Assembly: GCF_954871325.1 (NCBI RefSeq)
Contig: NC_088776.1
Location: forward strand, 48,440,569-48,504,568
Direction: 5' to 3'
DNA: 64,000 nt
From: Gordionus sp. m RMFG-2023
Lineage: Eukaryota; Nematomorpha; Gordioida; Chordodea; Parachordodidae
The notes beneath the pieces are model-generated. The model saw nothing but the letters and a program-made list of their open reading frames with translations, was not told the origin of the DNA and ran no database searches. Shown one piece after another: positions 46,444-58,435 of this stretch. How positions within the stretch are numbered: the first letter of the stretch is position 1; each line of letters starts with the position of its first letter. The position numbers and the translations under genes are program-made.

Positions 46444-47500
46444 AATCTAAATAAAGTAATAAATATTCGAAATTTGGAATATTATTAAATATAATATTTT
46501 TGGAAGGAAATAAGTTTCTTAAAGGAACTATTCAATTTATGTTTTATTGGGAGGACGCTATCAATGCTAACATATTATTTGGGGGTTTTATTAAAGTAAT
46601 CGCGGAATAAAATATATTCATCAAATTATTCGAAATCGTTTTTCAGATATTATCCAAAAAAATAAATTTGGAATAAATTAAAAGCATATAGGAAATGATT
46701 CGATTGTATAAATTCGCTTTTAAAAATATGCTATATAATTTGGAAATTATAATCATATAGGAAATGATTCGAGTGTATAAATTCGTTTTCAGAAATATAA
46801 TAATTCGTGATAGATTCGATCGTATTCGTAAATAAGACGAATAAAACGTCCTCCTATGGACAAAAAAGGTTGCATCGTGAGACGAATCAAACGGCCTCCT
46901 CCTATGGAAAGAACGCCGAATTTCTTAATTCTTATTACCGGGGTAAAGTGATCTAAAAAATTATGATTTATGATAGGTAGGAATTTCCTGTCAGAAGACA
47001 TGAAAGATTCGGGTTAAAATTCATTAATCACCATATGACTGTTGATATATTTGAAAAATGATTTTGTTGGGAAACAAACTAATACCTCAAGCTTTAGGAT
47101 ATTATGATATATATTTAAACAATGATGTTCAACCAAGTAGCTGGGAATCAACTATTGCTGAATAATATGGATTATAATGACCGACAAACCTTGGCTAATA
47201 TGAACATCAGAATTTAAATAAAAATTTTATAAATTATTATATACTATGCAACGCATATATATTATGTTGTACCATTTTAATACAAAGACGCTTGACTGGA
47301 AAGGTGGGCGTGTTGTATTCTCATAATGTAAATAATTTCTCTTAACAGATATATTGACCTCGGAAGAGCTATTTTTATTATTATTGCATTGAAAAAGAAA
47401 TTGTAAAAAATAGATCATTCATTGATTATTGTAAATATTTATTTAAATTTATGTTATAAGAATAAAAATAAGAAAAACATAGTTAAAATTTAATCATATA
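46444..47500. other. AT-rich sequence, no gene seen
   Basis: Contains a short direct repeat (GGAAATGATTCGATTGTATA at about 46691 and 46751) and GAATAATTCG-type hAT debris. No supported exon. Confidence 0.45.
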
Positions 47501-47723
47501 AAGTGTTGTGAAGATTTAATGAAACATATTGACGATTAAATTCAAACCCATTCATATAAAATTATAATATTTGCAAAAATAATTAAAATAACAAAAGGAA
47601 TAATAAAAGAAATTTCAATAATGCTTTGTCTATATTTTAATTATTTTTGCAAATATTATAATTTTTATATGAATGGGTTTGAATTTAGTCGTCAATATGT
47701 TTCATTAAATCATCACAACACTG
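47501..47723. mobile_element. 223-bp palindromic MITE, Tc1/mariner-like
   Basis: Arms of about 90 bp are near-perfect inverted copies (AGTGTTGTGAAGATTTAATG on the left, CATTAAATCATCACAACACT on the right) around a spacer of about 40 bp. TA lies on each side (47499-47500 and 47724-47725). A TA target duplication and AGTGTTG-type ends suggest the Tc1/mariner superfamily. Confidence 0.78.
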
Positions 47724-49079
47724 TAATATCGCCATTGTCATAATTGAATGTTTGGAAAATCATCATTGGTAGGATTTAGATTTATAAAATTTGATTTTTG
47801 GTGAAGTCATTATGTTTTGCGTTTTGTGAGTTATTTTTAATTTATATATTTTTGGATTTATAAAAGCTGATTTGTGATTTTTAAGTTATTTTTTTTTAGT
47901 TTATAATTATGATTTCAAGCATGATTATGATTTTTATAATTTTTTGAAAAATATATTTTTAACTTATTATTGTTTCGAATTATTTTTTATGAGTAATAGC
48001 TTTCCTATAAAAGGGAAGCAAATTAAAATGTATTTTTTTTATGTTTTTTAAAGTGATTATTATTATTAAGATTTTTAGTAATATTGTGATTTATTTCTGG
48101 GAGTAATATTCAAGATAGAGGCGGACAACGTAATAGCCATCAGAGGCGATACTCTTAAATTCAAATAAAATAATATATGATAACTTAAATTAAGTAAAAT
48201 TTCCATTATCTGAAGAATTCACATTACAATGGAACGTTGTTTATTCTTTTTATTTGACCTATGAAACTCTCATGTTATAATATGGACATTTATTATGTCC
48301 AATTAAATATAAAATTAATTACCAATTCTTTTATAAAATGGAAATTTTGCTTTGCTTCATAAGAAAAAATCTACATAGTTGTAAATTGAGAAGAAAGAAG
48401 AGTTGAGATGAATGTTTATAATAAGCGTTGCCAGAGTAGACCACTCCCTAATGTCAATGTCTCTGAGCCCCCTACCTATGACTAAAATATATGATGCATT
48501 TATAAAGGGGATAATGATATAATTATAGTGGTACCCCCTGAGTTAATCCTATAAATTTTAATAACCCAATTATGTTACAGATCCCTAACCGTGGTAACTG
48601 AAAATGTGTTATATTAAAAAATACCATACCTGCTTTGCACTCCAGGATATTAGTTTTTTTTACATCTATGGGAAATTTTTCGCAATAAAAAATTACCAAT
48701 ACTGGGGCTATAGTCCTGGTATCTCTGTTTTGGGAGCCAAATAACATAAAAACTGACCCTATCATATCCATTTTTAAAAAGAAGAGTAAAGTTTAAACCA
48801 TAAATTTTTTTTACAACTATAATATAAATAAAATATATTTTCTAATATTTTCTATTAATGGTAGTATTATTCTCAGTTTTAAAATGGATAAATATATATT
48901 ATTTAATCAGTTCTTTATTGTTTAACATGTATAACTCACGCTAAGTCAACATTTGATCTCATCATATAAGAAATGGTTATTGTAATCAAAAATGTACTTG
49001 AATTCTCCATTCAATAAAGCTAACGTTGTATTAGCTAATCAAAATCAATTTTCACTATGTGAGAATATTTAATCAAACC
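47724..49079. other. AT-rich sequence, no confident gene
   Basis: A minus-strand frame at 48523-48771 (82 codons, with PVLVIFYCEKFPIDVKKTNI) is more complex than chance frames usually are. It has no recognisable domain or splice context and is left unassigned; it may be repeat-derived. Confidence 0.35.
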
Positions 49080-49430
49080 ACTCGAAAAATATCATCCTCG
49101 GTTATCCATAAATTGACATTCAAATTTCCAGCTCCTGCGCCCTAATGAATTTCTTCTTTCCTAATAGGTATCATATTTTACCAATCTCCAGAGGCATTCT
49201 ACCAAACATACTATTTCAGTGTTGGGTAGTTTAGGGTGTGGACATTCCTTTTTATTTATAACAGTTAATTATTTCATCATTAAGGTGCAATCATATATTT
49301 TTTAATGGCCAAAATTTTGGGGGATTTCCAGCAATATCATAAATTTCGCCACACATCTCAGGGTCCATGTTTGCGCAAGACTTTAAGGTTATTCCTTGAA
49401 AAAATAGAGTGATTGGCTGTAATATAAAAG
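49080..49430 (-). pseudogene. broken partial copy of the DUF268 gene
   Basis: Matches the N-terminal third of the intact gene at 58975-60222. The minus strand encodes NMDPEMCGEIYDIAGNPPKF followed by WPLKNI, against TDPEVCGEVCDLNIHGYPTK and FWPFIIKNI in the intact gene. Nucleotide similarity continues leftward through the regions equal to about 59620-59900 (TTCATCATTAAGG, GAATTTCTTCTTTCCTAATA), with indels and stops. The methyltransferase-like core is missing. Introns are absent in both copies, so retrocopy and DNA duplication cannot be told apart. Confidence 0.8.
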
Positions 49431-49639
49431 TGTCGATAAAAATTATTTTACATAAATATATCTGAGAATATAGAAACCTATTTTGAAATGATTTTTGATA
49501 CAAAGATAAAGCTTTTTTAATTTGCAATAGGTAATTTGTCTACACTACAATGCCTTGATTTATTTTTCAAAAGTATTTTATTACATCGGGTGGAACTTTA
49601 AATGGTATTTAATAAATATTGTATAGGTTACACTATGCT

Positions 49640-49930
49640 AATCGAATAGAATACTTGTATTATTCATATTCGATTAAATGATATAGGTATTCGTACGAAT
49701 CGAATAATTCCTTATATTCGTACAATAAATAATTTCATATTTTAACTAAGAATAATTTCTTATTCTTACAAAGACTAATTCCTTATTCGTATAAATCAAA
49801 TAATTTCATATTCGTAATAATAACTACTTATTCGTGCGAATCGAATAATTCCATATTGTTATGAATCGCAATTTTATATTCGCGCCACGCGAATAATAAG
49901 ATTATTGTTAATATCGTAAAATATTTGATT
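49640..49930. repeat. TACGAAT/GAATAATTCC-rich repeat
   Basis: Several copies of a roughly 35-bp unit, TTATTCGTACGAATCGAATA with variations, in both orientations. Related to the ends of the 9513-10568 hAT. Confidence 0.55.
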
Positions 49931-50786
49931 CGAAAATAAGATCCTTTAAAAATTTTCAAAAATGAAAATATGAATTACAAATTTTAAAAATGATTAATAG
50001 GTGATTTATTTTAGGTAAAGGTTTCATTATAAATTATCAATTATTATTGTTTTATATTCATGATGAAACTTTGATAGTATATTTTTTTAAATGTTCATTT
50101 TCTTTGCAAGGGCATGAATAAAATTGCAAAATGACGGATGCCTAGTCAGAGTGACCCCGCTAAGTTTGATTTTAATATTTTAAAATAAGTATAAAATTTG
50201 TTATAATATATAGTGAATGCTTTTTAAACATAGTGTAATTCTGAATGGTCGAAAAATTACCCGATATTATCATACGCCTTTCTTGACTCAATGAATTATA
50301 TGTGAGCAAATCATTATAATTGTTTAAAACTTTAGATATTTATGGGAAAAACTATCCAAAAGGCTAAATAGGGCATATTTATGAGAAAAAAATTAATTAG
50401 TTATGAATAATTTAGTTGCATAATAATGAGAAAAAACGATACCTAATTTATAGAGAAGAATGAAAGGGTGAGTGTTCATGTTAAATCATCGAATATGATA
50501 TAAGAACGTGAAGAACAGATAATTAATTTTAAACTAAGTATAAATAATTTATATAGTGAATTAAATTTATTATATTATAAATTTCGAGTTACACTAAATT
50601 ATCCGTCGATCGCCACATAAGATATATAATTATTTTAAATGATAAAATCAATAAATATTTTTTTAAACCACAAGGCAAGAATAAAGGTTTCATGATATAC
50701 TATACATAAATTCAGGGATTTCTACCACTGGGAAAAAATCATAATTGAAATGAAAGGAGGGGGGTATAAGGAGTTATGCCATTGTC

Positions 50787-50987
50787 ATTTAAATTATAGG
50801 GAGATAGTTTTGATTTCCTTTATTATTAATTTTGATTTGGTAGGGGTAAAGATGGTATAGGGTAGTGGGTAAAAGAGGAGGGTAAGAATTTAAATTATAG
50901 GGAGATAGTTTTGATTTCCTTTATTATTAATTTTGATTTGGTAGGGGTAAAGATGGTATAGGGTAGTGGGTAAAAGAGGAGGGTAAG
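50787..50987 (+). repeat. 101-bp tandem duplication
   Basis: Two adjacent copies (50787-50887 and 50888-50987) starting at ATTTAAATTATAGGGAGATA and ending GGAGGGTAAGAA. They appear identical, so the duplication is very recent or is an assembly effect. Confidence 0.9.
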
Positions 50988-52117
50988 AAAAAATAGGGGA
51001 TAGAAGGGGGTAAATTACCATTGGCTTATTTGGGTGCAGAAGTACTTGATTGAATACTTAGCAAAAAATAAATAGAATTCAAGAATTTTGGGAAAATCTG
51101 TTTTTTATTGCTAGTATTATTATATCATAATTTAAATCCCAATAAAATAATATCTTTTTATTAGTTAGCTAATAGGAGGAATACTGGCAACCGAAGTGAT
51201 AAGGCAAACGTCTATAACTTTTCAATTTTTAGGGCGAAATATATTAAATTTAGTCAAAAGAAATATTCTTATACATAATATATGCAATATGTTTAGGAAG
51301 CTCGGAATTCTAAAATGTTTATCCAAAAAACGTTTTTAGCCATTTCTCACTAAAAAATAATGACAAATCAGATTTTTCAAAATTTAAAAAGTTTTTTTTT
51401 CCAGTAATATAACAAAACTGGTCTTCTCTCTCATGTAGAAGAATAGCTAGGGTCATTTATGCAAGCAGAGTGCCCCGAATTTACATAAGAGGGGGTCAAA
51501 CAAAAATTAAATTTTTATTCTTTATATGAAATGATAGTCGAAAAACAAAGAATATATGAGGAAATATAAAAAAAAGGATATAATACATACTAGTAAGTTT
51601 AAATTTGCATAATTTTGACACTGGGTTGAATCGTAAATAATGAATTTCCAATGATATCGTTCATATTTTGGCGATTTTACCTTTGTGTCCAATACATATA
51701 AAAAAATGTACTTTATTTATTCTAAATTTTCTATATAACCTCAATATAAAGAAGGCTATGCAACTTTTTTATGTCGCAAACGCTCAATTTGTAAGCACTT
51801 TAAGAAAGAAAGAAAAAATATTTTATCAATCCAGAATACTCATAATTTATTCTATCAATTAAATGCTTAAAGGTAGAGTATTAAATTATTAAGAAAAACA
51901 TCTTCATAGCTCTATCGGTTCACTTTAAGATACAATTTATAAATACATTATAGAAGCCGATAATTGGAATGCAAGGATGAAGTCACCAAAGATGATAATG
52001 TAATTTTTTCTATTATAATTTATATCTTGTTAAATTATTTTCTATAATTAGATTCTGTATTATTCTTGATTTGGATAACTACATATCCTGTAACTAAGAA
52101 AACAAATCATAGATTTT
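50988..52117. other. AT-rich sequence, no gene seen
   Basis: The small frame near 51668-51862 was not accepted. No repeat ends recognised. Confidence 0.45.
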
Positions 52118-52428
52118 GTTGTAGCAGTTAGAAAAAAGAAGAAATAAATTTAATATAATATACTAAATGTCAGTCATTTTTATGACATGAACAATTAATT
52201 TTCATTGGGGGAAGAAGAGAGAATGGGGAGATTACAAGATGCCAGCTGAAAAAGAACAAAGAAAATATATTGGATTATTGGAACCGATTTTGTAATGTGA
52301 TAGTTATTGGTATTTGTTTATATATTTTTATATTAGTTGTTATTTTATCATTGTGAATAAAAGGACTTTTGGATTTATAAGATACACTGTTAAAGGGAAG
52401 GATTGAGAGTAAGGGGCATTCTTCACAG
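52118..52428 (+). pseudogene. non-coding fragment copied from the five-exon gene locus
   Basis: 52118-52322 matches 55927-56129, the start of intron 1. 52323-52428 matches 58524-58629, the 3' UTR with its AATAAA. The intervening 2.4 kb with exons 2-5 is absent. The join is not at GT-AG positions, so this is a DNA duplication with an internal deletion and not a spliced retrocopy. Differences are few, so the event is fairly recent. Confidence 0.75.
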
Positions 52429-53219
52429 TTGTTGACCGTGAACCAGGATAGGCAGCATAAGGGTTTCGGTACATAATGCAATTATTAACCACTATACAGG
52501 TTGTAAAGAGGTGAGATTAAGGGATTTTAGAATTTTGTTTTAGATGTTTAGCAAATTAAGAACAGGATAGAAAGTATGTAATGAGTATTAGGCCTGAAAA
52601 TGAAAATAAAATCATGATTTTAAGATAGTAATTTATATATTACCTTAAAAATAAACTTTGGTTAGGGGTTAATGATATTTGATTCATTTTGGCCCATTTA
52701 AGACAATAATATTTGTGGTATTAGATGTTTTCATTTTGGTCATTTAAGACAATAATATTTGTTATATTATATGTCTGATGTATATTGTACATCCAATTTT
52801 GACAATAGGTATGATCTTATTATTTGGTAGGCCTTAAGACTCATTGAATGGTGTTATAGGTATTCCGTCATAGGAAAATTAGACCTCAAGATATGCAGAA
52901 CAGAAAGGATTGCTGAATATTTAAATATTGGGGATTTATAAAAATATATATAGAAGTGGATTTTTGTAATAAAATATTTATTATATAATTATGCATTTGG
53001 CTTTTAAAAGGATGGGCATGTGTGGGATGGTTTATTATTAATTAATGTTACTATATTGTGTATGTAATCCAGTTTCAATTAAGGTTGATATATTATTAAG
53101 GGAGCTATTGAGGGTGAGTTAATGTTGTTTATTTTGAAGTAATTAACCATTTTTATGAAATATGGTGTAATGTGAATTACACATATGATATATTTAATTA
53201 TTTTTGATTTAATGTAATA
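52429..53219. other. AT-rich sequence, no gene seen
   Basis: Contains a short direct repeat (CATTT(A/T)GGTCATTTAAGACAATAATATTTG-type sequence near 52690 and 52735, split by a few bases). No exon supported. Confidence 0.4.
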
Positions 53220-53366
53220 AATTTGGCATGGATTTATATGATATATGAGCAAAATATGAATTGATATATATATAAATTTGTATGGATTTTTATGATATAT
53301 GGGTTAAATAGGAATTTGATATATATATATAAAGAAATTTGGTATGGATTTATATGATATATTAGT
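53220..53366 (+). repeat. minisatellite, about 60-bp unit
   Basis: Roughly 2.5 copies of a unit containing AATTTGG(C/T)ATGGATTTATATGATATAT. The array resumes at 54675-54730 on the other side of the LTR element, so the element inserted into it. Confidence 0.75.
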
Positions 53367-54674
53367 TGTTAAACATGGATAATTATTTTATTATACTGGT
53401 TGTTATATAGCGCAAATTTTTATATGTCGCATTCATTTAATTAACACAATTTATATTAACTTCACTTAATAGTTTCATTAAAATTATTTAATAGATTTTT
53501 TTTATATATAAAGCATAAATTTTTTGTATTTTTAGTTAAATATTTTTAAAATATATTTATTAAATAAAAGTTTTATAATCACTTTCTTAATTTTGTTTTT
53601 CTCCCTGCTAACCTTAACATGGTGGCAGCGGAATTTATAATTTTAAAATCTTTTAAATTTTTATTTTTCTGCAAAATATAATTTAGATCAAATGGATAAA
53701 TCAACAATGAGGAGAATTGTTAAACTAGATATCTAACTAATAAAAATCAACTAATACTAGATATGACGATACCCAGATGATGTCATATACTGAGAGCAAC
53801 AGACATTATGATAATAATTACAAACATCAGTTTAGACATCCATGGCAGACTCGACCATATTATAGCAACCAAAGAACAACCAAAATAACTATCATTTTCT
53901 AAGACAAAACTATGACAGATTTTATGATCAAAATAGATGGGAAACTCCTTGAACACGAAAGATTTACGTCTAAAGAGAACCTAGGCAGGGTTCCTTTAGA
54001 GGGTGGAATGTTAAACATGGATAATTATTTTATTATACTGGTTGTTATATAGCGCAAATTTTTATATGTCGGATTCATTTAATTAACACTGTTGCATAAT
54101 ATAATTTAATATCATAATATACAAAGTTAATTGAAGCTTTAAACTATGACTATTTACATATACAAAAACATTCACTAAATAATATATTATTTTATTTCTA
54201 CATACGAAGAACCATCAATTGATTTACCTTAAATTGATTTTAATAGATATATATATATTTAAAGTTTTTGACTGATGATGCACGCGATAATTTTACTTGT
54301 TAATAAAAATTATTTTTTTTAACGACTTGATATATATATTTTTGCTTTTTATTTAAACACTAATAAAAGAATAAATTTAATTGCATTTTTATTATTATTT
54401 GGAGATATCGTTATTATTTATTCTAAAGCAACGAAACCAGTCTTACATATTCTTATTCTACTACCGATTCTTTTTAGCGCAATTATTCTTTATTTGCGTC
54501 AAACACAATTTATATTAACTTCACTTAATAGTTTCATTAAAATTTTTAATAGATTTTTTTTATATATAAAGAATAAATTTATTATATTTTTTTAGTTAAA
54601 TTTTATATATATTTTTATAAATAAAAATCTTAAATTTTTTTGTTAAATCTTGTCTAACTCCCTGCCATTAACAT
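53367..54674 (+). mobile_element. miniature LTR retrotransposon fossil
   Basis: The 5' LTR is 53367-53619 and the 3' LTR 54009-54674, both TG...CA (TGTTAAACATGG start, TTAACA end). The 5-bp target duplication TTAGT flanks it (53362-53366 and 54675-54679). A primer-binding-type sequence, TGGTGGCAGCGG, follows the 5' LTR, and a purine-rich tract lies before the 3' LTR. The internal region is only about 390 bp and encodes no polymerase, so it is a broken, TRIM-like derivative of probable Ty3/Gypsy type. The two LTRs are very similar once the inserted solo LTR is set aside, so it is fairly young. Confidence 0.85.
54090..54501. mobile_element. solo LTR inserted in the 3' LTR
   Basis: A 412-bp TG...CA sequence (TGTTGCATAA start, GCGTCA end) with the 5-bp duplication AACAC on both sides (54085-54089 and 54502-54506). 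It belongs to a second LTR family and was left after its body was lost. It is younger than the host element. Confidence 0.82.
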
Positions 54675-54744
54675 TAGTATAAGTTTGATATATATATAAA
54701 TTTGGCATGGATTTATATGATATATTGGTAGAAATTATGCTATT

Positions 54745-54845
54745 GAATATTTTTTTTTTAAATTATGAAATCTTTATATTTAATATATATTTTTTTTAAA
54801 TTATGAAATCTTTATATTTAATATATATTTTTTTTAAATTATAAA
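54745..54845 (+). repeat. about 40-bp tandem repeat
   Basis: Two and a half copies of TTTTTTTTAAATTATGAAATC with TTTATATTTAATATATA. Confidence 0.85.
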
Positions 54846-55764
54846 ATTTTATAAAATTTTTTATTTGCATGTATTATACTGTGTTTATTGTAATTTTTAT
54901 TAAAGGGAAAATATTTTTATGGATAAGGTCAGCCATGTGTTGATGGGTGTGCCTTAACATGGAAATATTGTTTAGTTTAAATACTTGAGAAAGTTTTTTT
55001 GTAAATTCTTTTTTGTAAATTTTTTTATGCATTATGTAATAATTTTATAGCACATCACATTTTACTATGTATATTATGAACATGTATTTTTTTATAAAAA
55101 AAAAAGCTCAGATTATTTTATATTGTGATTGTTATATTAAAATTCTCTACATGTATACCATATAACCCATTATATTATCAATTTTTGTTACTTTGCATTC
55201 TACATTTCTGTGAATCCGTGCTAATTGTGATGGCAGAGTTAAGTAGAAATGGTGTATTTTTCTTAGGATACTGAGTAATTCCTAGGAGAAGAATATTTTA
55301 TTTTCTACGTATTATATATTTTTCCTACCTATAAAATATTAAATTTATTTCTATACATATTCCTTGTAATTTTATTTAAAATCTTTGTTCGGCAAATTTT
55401 CGCAATTATTTTTAATACCTAAAAATGGATTTTTATATCTATTTTAGGAGATATTTATAAAAAATGTAATTTTTTTTTTTACATGACAGAAGGAAAGTTA
55501 CATGTGTTGAAATTGCATTTCAAACATAGACCATTTGTTCACATTACAGCATTGTATGCAAAATCATTGTTTCCTAATTCTCATTAATCAGACCCCGAAT
55601 AATGTATATTATAACTTCTAGTTCCCAAATGTCTTAAAATGAATAAATTATAATATTTTACTGATATTACATTGTCAATATTAATGTTACATAGATTATA
55701 AATACGGATACCACGATGTAAATGTCATTATTGATAATATGTTTTCCCACGATTATATATTGAA
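54846..55764. other. AT-rich sequence upstream of the five-exon gene
   Basis: No other gene. The promoter of the following gene should lie here, but no motif can be singled out. Confidence 0.4.
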
Positions 55765-55929
55765 ATGTATCGGAGATATTATACTATAAATCATCATAAA
55801 AGAAGACGATTAGATAAATTCCCTGAACGTTTCCAAGGCGTACCGAAAGTTGATACAATTCAAATGGAAGATTCGATACAATACCACCAGAGAGAGAGGG
55901 ACGCTGGGCCTGTGAAAAGTGGGCGTGTT
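55765..55929 (+). CDS. small membrane protein gene, exon 1
   Basis: Starts at ATG (TTGAAATGTATCGG) and encodes a basic N-terminus: MYRRYYTINHHKRRRLDKFP, then ERFQGVPKVDTIQMEDSIQY and a charged HQRERDAGPVKSGRV. The base composition is richer in GC than the surroundings. Two donors are possible: GTT|GTAGGA after 55929 (phase 0) or GGGC|GTGTTG after 55924 (phase 1). Both can join exon 2 in frame. Read without splicing, the frame ends after VGVRKKKK. I do not recognise the family. The five-exon model gives a protein of about 165 residues with one membrane segment, encoded in exon 4. Confidence 0.55.
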
Positions 55930-56357
55930 GTAGGAGTTAGAAAAAAGAAGAAATAAATTTAATATAATATACAAAATGTCAGTCATTTTTATGACATGAA
56001 TAATTAATTTTCCTTGGGGGAAGAAGAGAGAATGGGGAGATTACGAGATGCCAGCAAAAGAACAAAGAAGATATATTGGATTATTGGAACCGATTTTGTA
56101 ATGTGATAGTTATTGGTATTTGTTTATATCTATTATTATAATCCACAAAAAACGTCAATCAAATTTAGCCAATAGTGTTCTTTTAAAAAAAATTTGTCGA
56201 ATAAAAATGATCATAGGGTAATCGGTCCAATAGGAATCATCTTACACACGAAACATTCATACACTTACCATTTCATTCACTTCACATAGCAAAGCAATGG
56301 TATCCAGATGGCAAGTAAATTTTTATTATTAATAAATAATTTTTAATTTTTTTAGAG

Positions 56358-56478
56358 TTAGAAAATCAAACATTTTTTATTCCTCCTCCTAAATCTATGC
56401 ATAAAAATATCAGTTCAGAAGAACAACAATGTGCATTGAATGCACTGAATAAATGCTTAATATTATACATATTCCCAA
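56358..56478 (+). CDS. small membrane protein gene, exon 2
   Basis: Preceded by a good polypyrimidine tract (TTTTTAATTTTTTTAGAG) and followed by CCCAA|GTAATT. It reads LENQTFFIPPPKSMHKNISS, then EEQQCALNALNKCLILYIFP, leaving one base (phase 1). It contains an N-glycosylation-type NIS and two cysteines. If the earlier TAG|AG acceptor (56356) is used, it pairs with the alternative exon 1 donor. Confidence 0.55.
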
Positions 56479-56499
56479 GTAATTTTTTTGTTTATAACC

Positions 56500-56725
56500 A
56501 AAAAATTTATTGAATATAATAAACAGTTGGAAAACTAATAATAACTTTTATTTTGAAAGATAATTTTTCCATAAAATATATATAAATTATTATATTTATA
56601 GGAATATTTTTATTAATAACTATAGGGTTGATCTAGTTATTATTCAATAATAATTAACAAATAATAGTAACATAATGTACAGTATTAGACATAAAGATAG
56701 CAATTTCATTAAGGTAATACAGTTA
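56500..56725 (+). repeat. intronic direct repeat, copy 1
   Basis: Matches 57070-57300 (AACAGTTGGAAAACTAATAA, TATAGGGTTGATCTAG, GATAGCAATTTCATTAAGGT) with small indels. An intron-internal duplication spaced about 570 bp. Confidence 0.88.
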
Positions 56726-57069
56726 GTTTTATATACATATATAAAATAATATTGTTTCCAGATGTCAATTTTTAGATTCCTAAAATAAAAAACTATTTTA
56801 TATTCTGTGTCCAAAATGTTTTAAAATAATCCTTAAAATTTTCCCAAATTAATAACAACATTTTGGATAAATTAAGTTTTAAAAAAATTAAAATATTCAA
56901 AATGTTTGATATGATTCAATTATTAGTTATTTATTAAAAGATATGTAAATATTTAATTGTATTTATTATTATATATTACCTTTCAGTTATTAAACTTTGT
57001 ATGAACTTATTATTTAATAATGGTTATATTTACATTTTATTTATATACTTAATAAATAAATATATGTTG

Positions 57070-57300
57070 TAAATAATTGTATCAATATTTAATAAACAGT
57101 TGGAAAACTAATAATAACTTTTATTTTGAAAGATAATTTTTCCATAAAATATATATAAATTATTATATTTAAGTTTAATAAAATTATAATAGAGATGATG
57201 GAATATTTTTATTAATAACTATAGGGTTGATCTAGCAATAACAAATAATATAACATAATGTACAGCATTAGACATAGGGATAGCAATTTCATTAAGGTAT
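57070..57300 (+). repeat. intronic direct repeat, copy 2
   Basis: Partner of 56500-56725. It has a short extra stretch (AAGTTTAATAAAATTATAAT) and lacks part of another. Confidence 0.88.
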
Positions 57301-57600
57301 GATGCAGAACCCTTTTATATTTTTGCCTTTTAATATTTTACATTTGTCTGTGTCAATTTTAAAATTGACACAGAATATTTTTTCTTTTAACCATATATAT
57401 ACTGTTTGACATATAGTAGATCCTTATTTTCCAGCACCTTTTAATGTTACGATCTTTAATATGTATTCATGAATTTCATATAATGATAGGTAAATCAGAT
57501 ATTTCCCCTTCATTTGATGATAATTTTGAAAAATTTTCCCAATTAATATATACATATATTAGACAGATTTAATTCTTATAAACCCCTTACTATTTTTCAG

Positions 57601-57643
57601 GATCCAAGGAAAAAATAAATTATACTGAGTTTTCCTGGGCATG
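57601..57643 (+). CDS. small membrane protein gene, exon 3
   Basis: A 43-nt exon between CTTACTATTTTTCAG and GGCATG|GTAAAT. Only one of the three phases is open, RSKEKINYTEFSWA, and it is the phase that exon 2 delivers. It leaves two bases (TG), which is the phase exon 4 needs. This coincidence of phases is the main support for the gene model. Confidence 0.55.
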
Positions 57644-57845
57644 GTAAATATTTTTCACAAATAATTTGGATTTGAACATAGCTTGCTAAACATTTTTCAA
57701 AAAATTTTTTAATTTTAAATATGTGCTAGAAATTGGCCTGATTTTTGAAGACATGGCCAGGCCTGATCACAAACCAAGGCCCATGACTTTCATATTCTGA
57801 TTGTATTTTTAAATGCATTGTGACTTTTTATATATTTTATTTCAG

Positions 57846-57977
57846 TTCTCAACTACCAAAATTATTATGGTCTTTGGCAGGTTTGAGAAAATTTTCCCAA
57901 GTGCGTGGATCTGGCTTGGGAATTTTTTTAATATTAGGCATAGGTGTAATATTTAACACAATTTATATGGCCCTCAG
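57846..57977 (+). CDS. small membrane protein gene, exon 4 (membrane segment)
   Basis: A 132-nt exon between TTTTATTTCAG and CCCTCAG|GTAAAA. In the phase set by exon 3 it reads SQLPKLLWSLAGLRKFSQVR followed by GSGLGIFLILGIGVIFNTIY and MAL, a single hydrophobic helix after a basic stretch. The length is a multiple of three, so it can be skipped without changing frame. Its first bases (TTCTCAACTACCAAAATTAT) and the upstream intron sequence are duplicated at exon 5. Confidence 0.58.
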
Positions 57978-58435
57978 GTAAAAGCTAATTTAAATATTAT
58001 TTTTATCCAAAAAAATAGTATTCACTCTTAGTCTAAATGGGTTAGCCTTGGTCTGAAGTAGGGGTGAGCTGGGTTAAGTTTGAATAAAAAATAGATATGG
58101 TTTTTAGAGATTTACCTATCTCCAGGTTTGGAAAAAAAATTTGAAAATTACTATGGGTTGGCCAGGCTTGAGAAAATTTTTTATAAAATTATTATAAGTT
58201 AAACTGGGCTTGGAAAATATTTTCATAAATTATATTGGGCTGGGCTTGGGGAAAATTATTATGAGCTTGGACGTTTGATAATTTTTTTATTATTAACTAT
58301 GGGTCAGACATTGGCCTAAAACAAGTTATTTATTTTGCAGGTCTGGGCTCGGCCTCATCAAAAAACCAAGGCCCATAAATCTGATTTTTATTTTATTTTT
58401 AAATTCATTATGATTATTTAAATGTTTTATTTCAG

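Noticed and set aside
46789-47001. 70-codon minus-strand frame with SIGGG(R)LIRL repeats
   Set aside because: The internal repeat comes from a short duplicated nucleotide segment (CCTCCTATGGA) next to hAT debris. No domain or splice context.
52118-52428. A processed (spliced) retrocopy of the five-exon gene
   Set aside because: The fragment contains intron 1 sequence and the join does not fall at GT-AG sites, so it is not derived from a mature mRNA.
55930-55956. Reading exon 1 of the five-exon gene straight through to VGVRKKKK stop as a complete 63-residue protein
   Set aside because: Possible, but the downstream exons fit in phase and a donor lies before this tail. The copied fragment also begins exactly at this exon-intron border.
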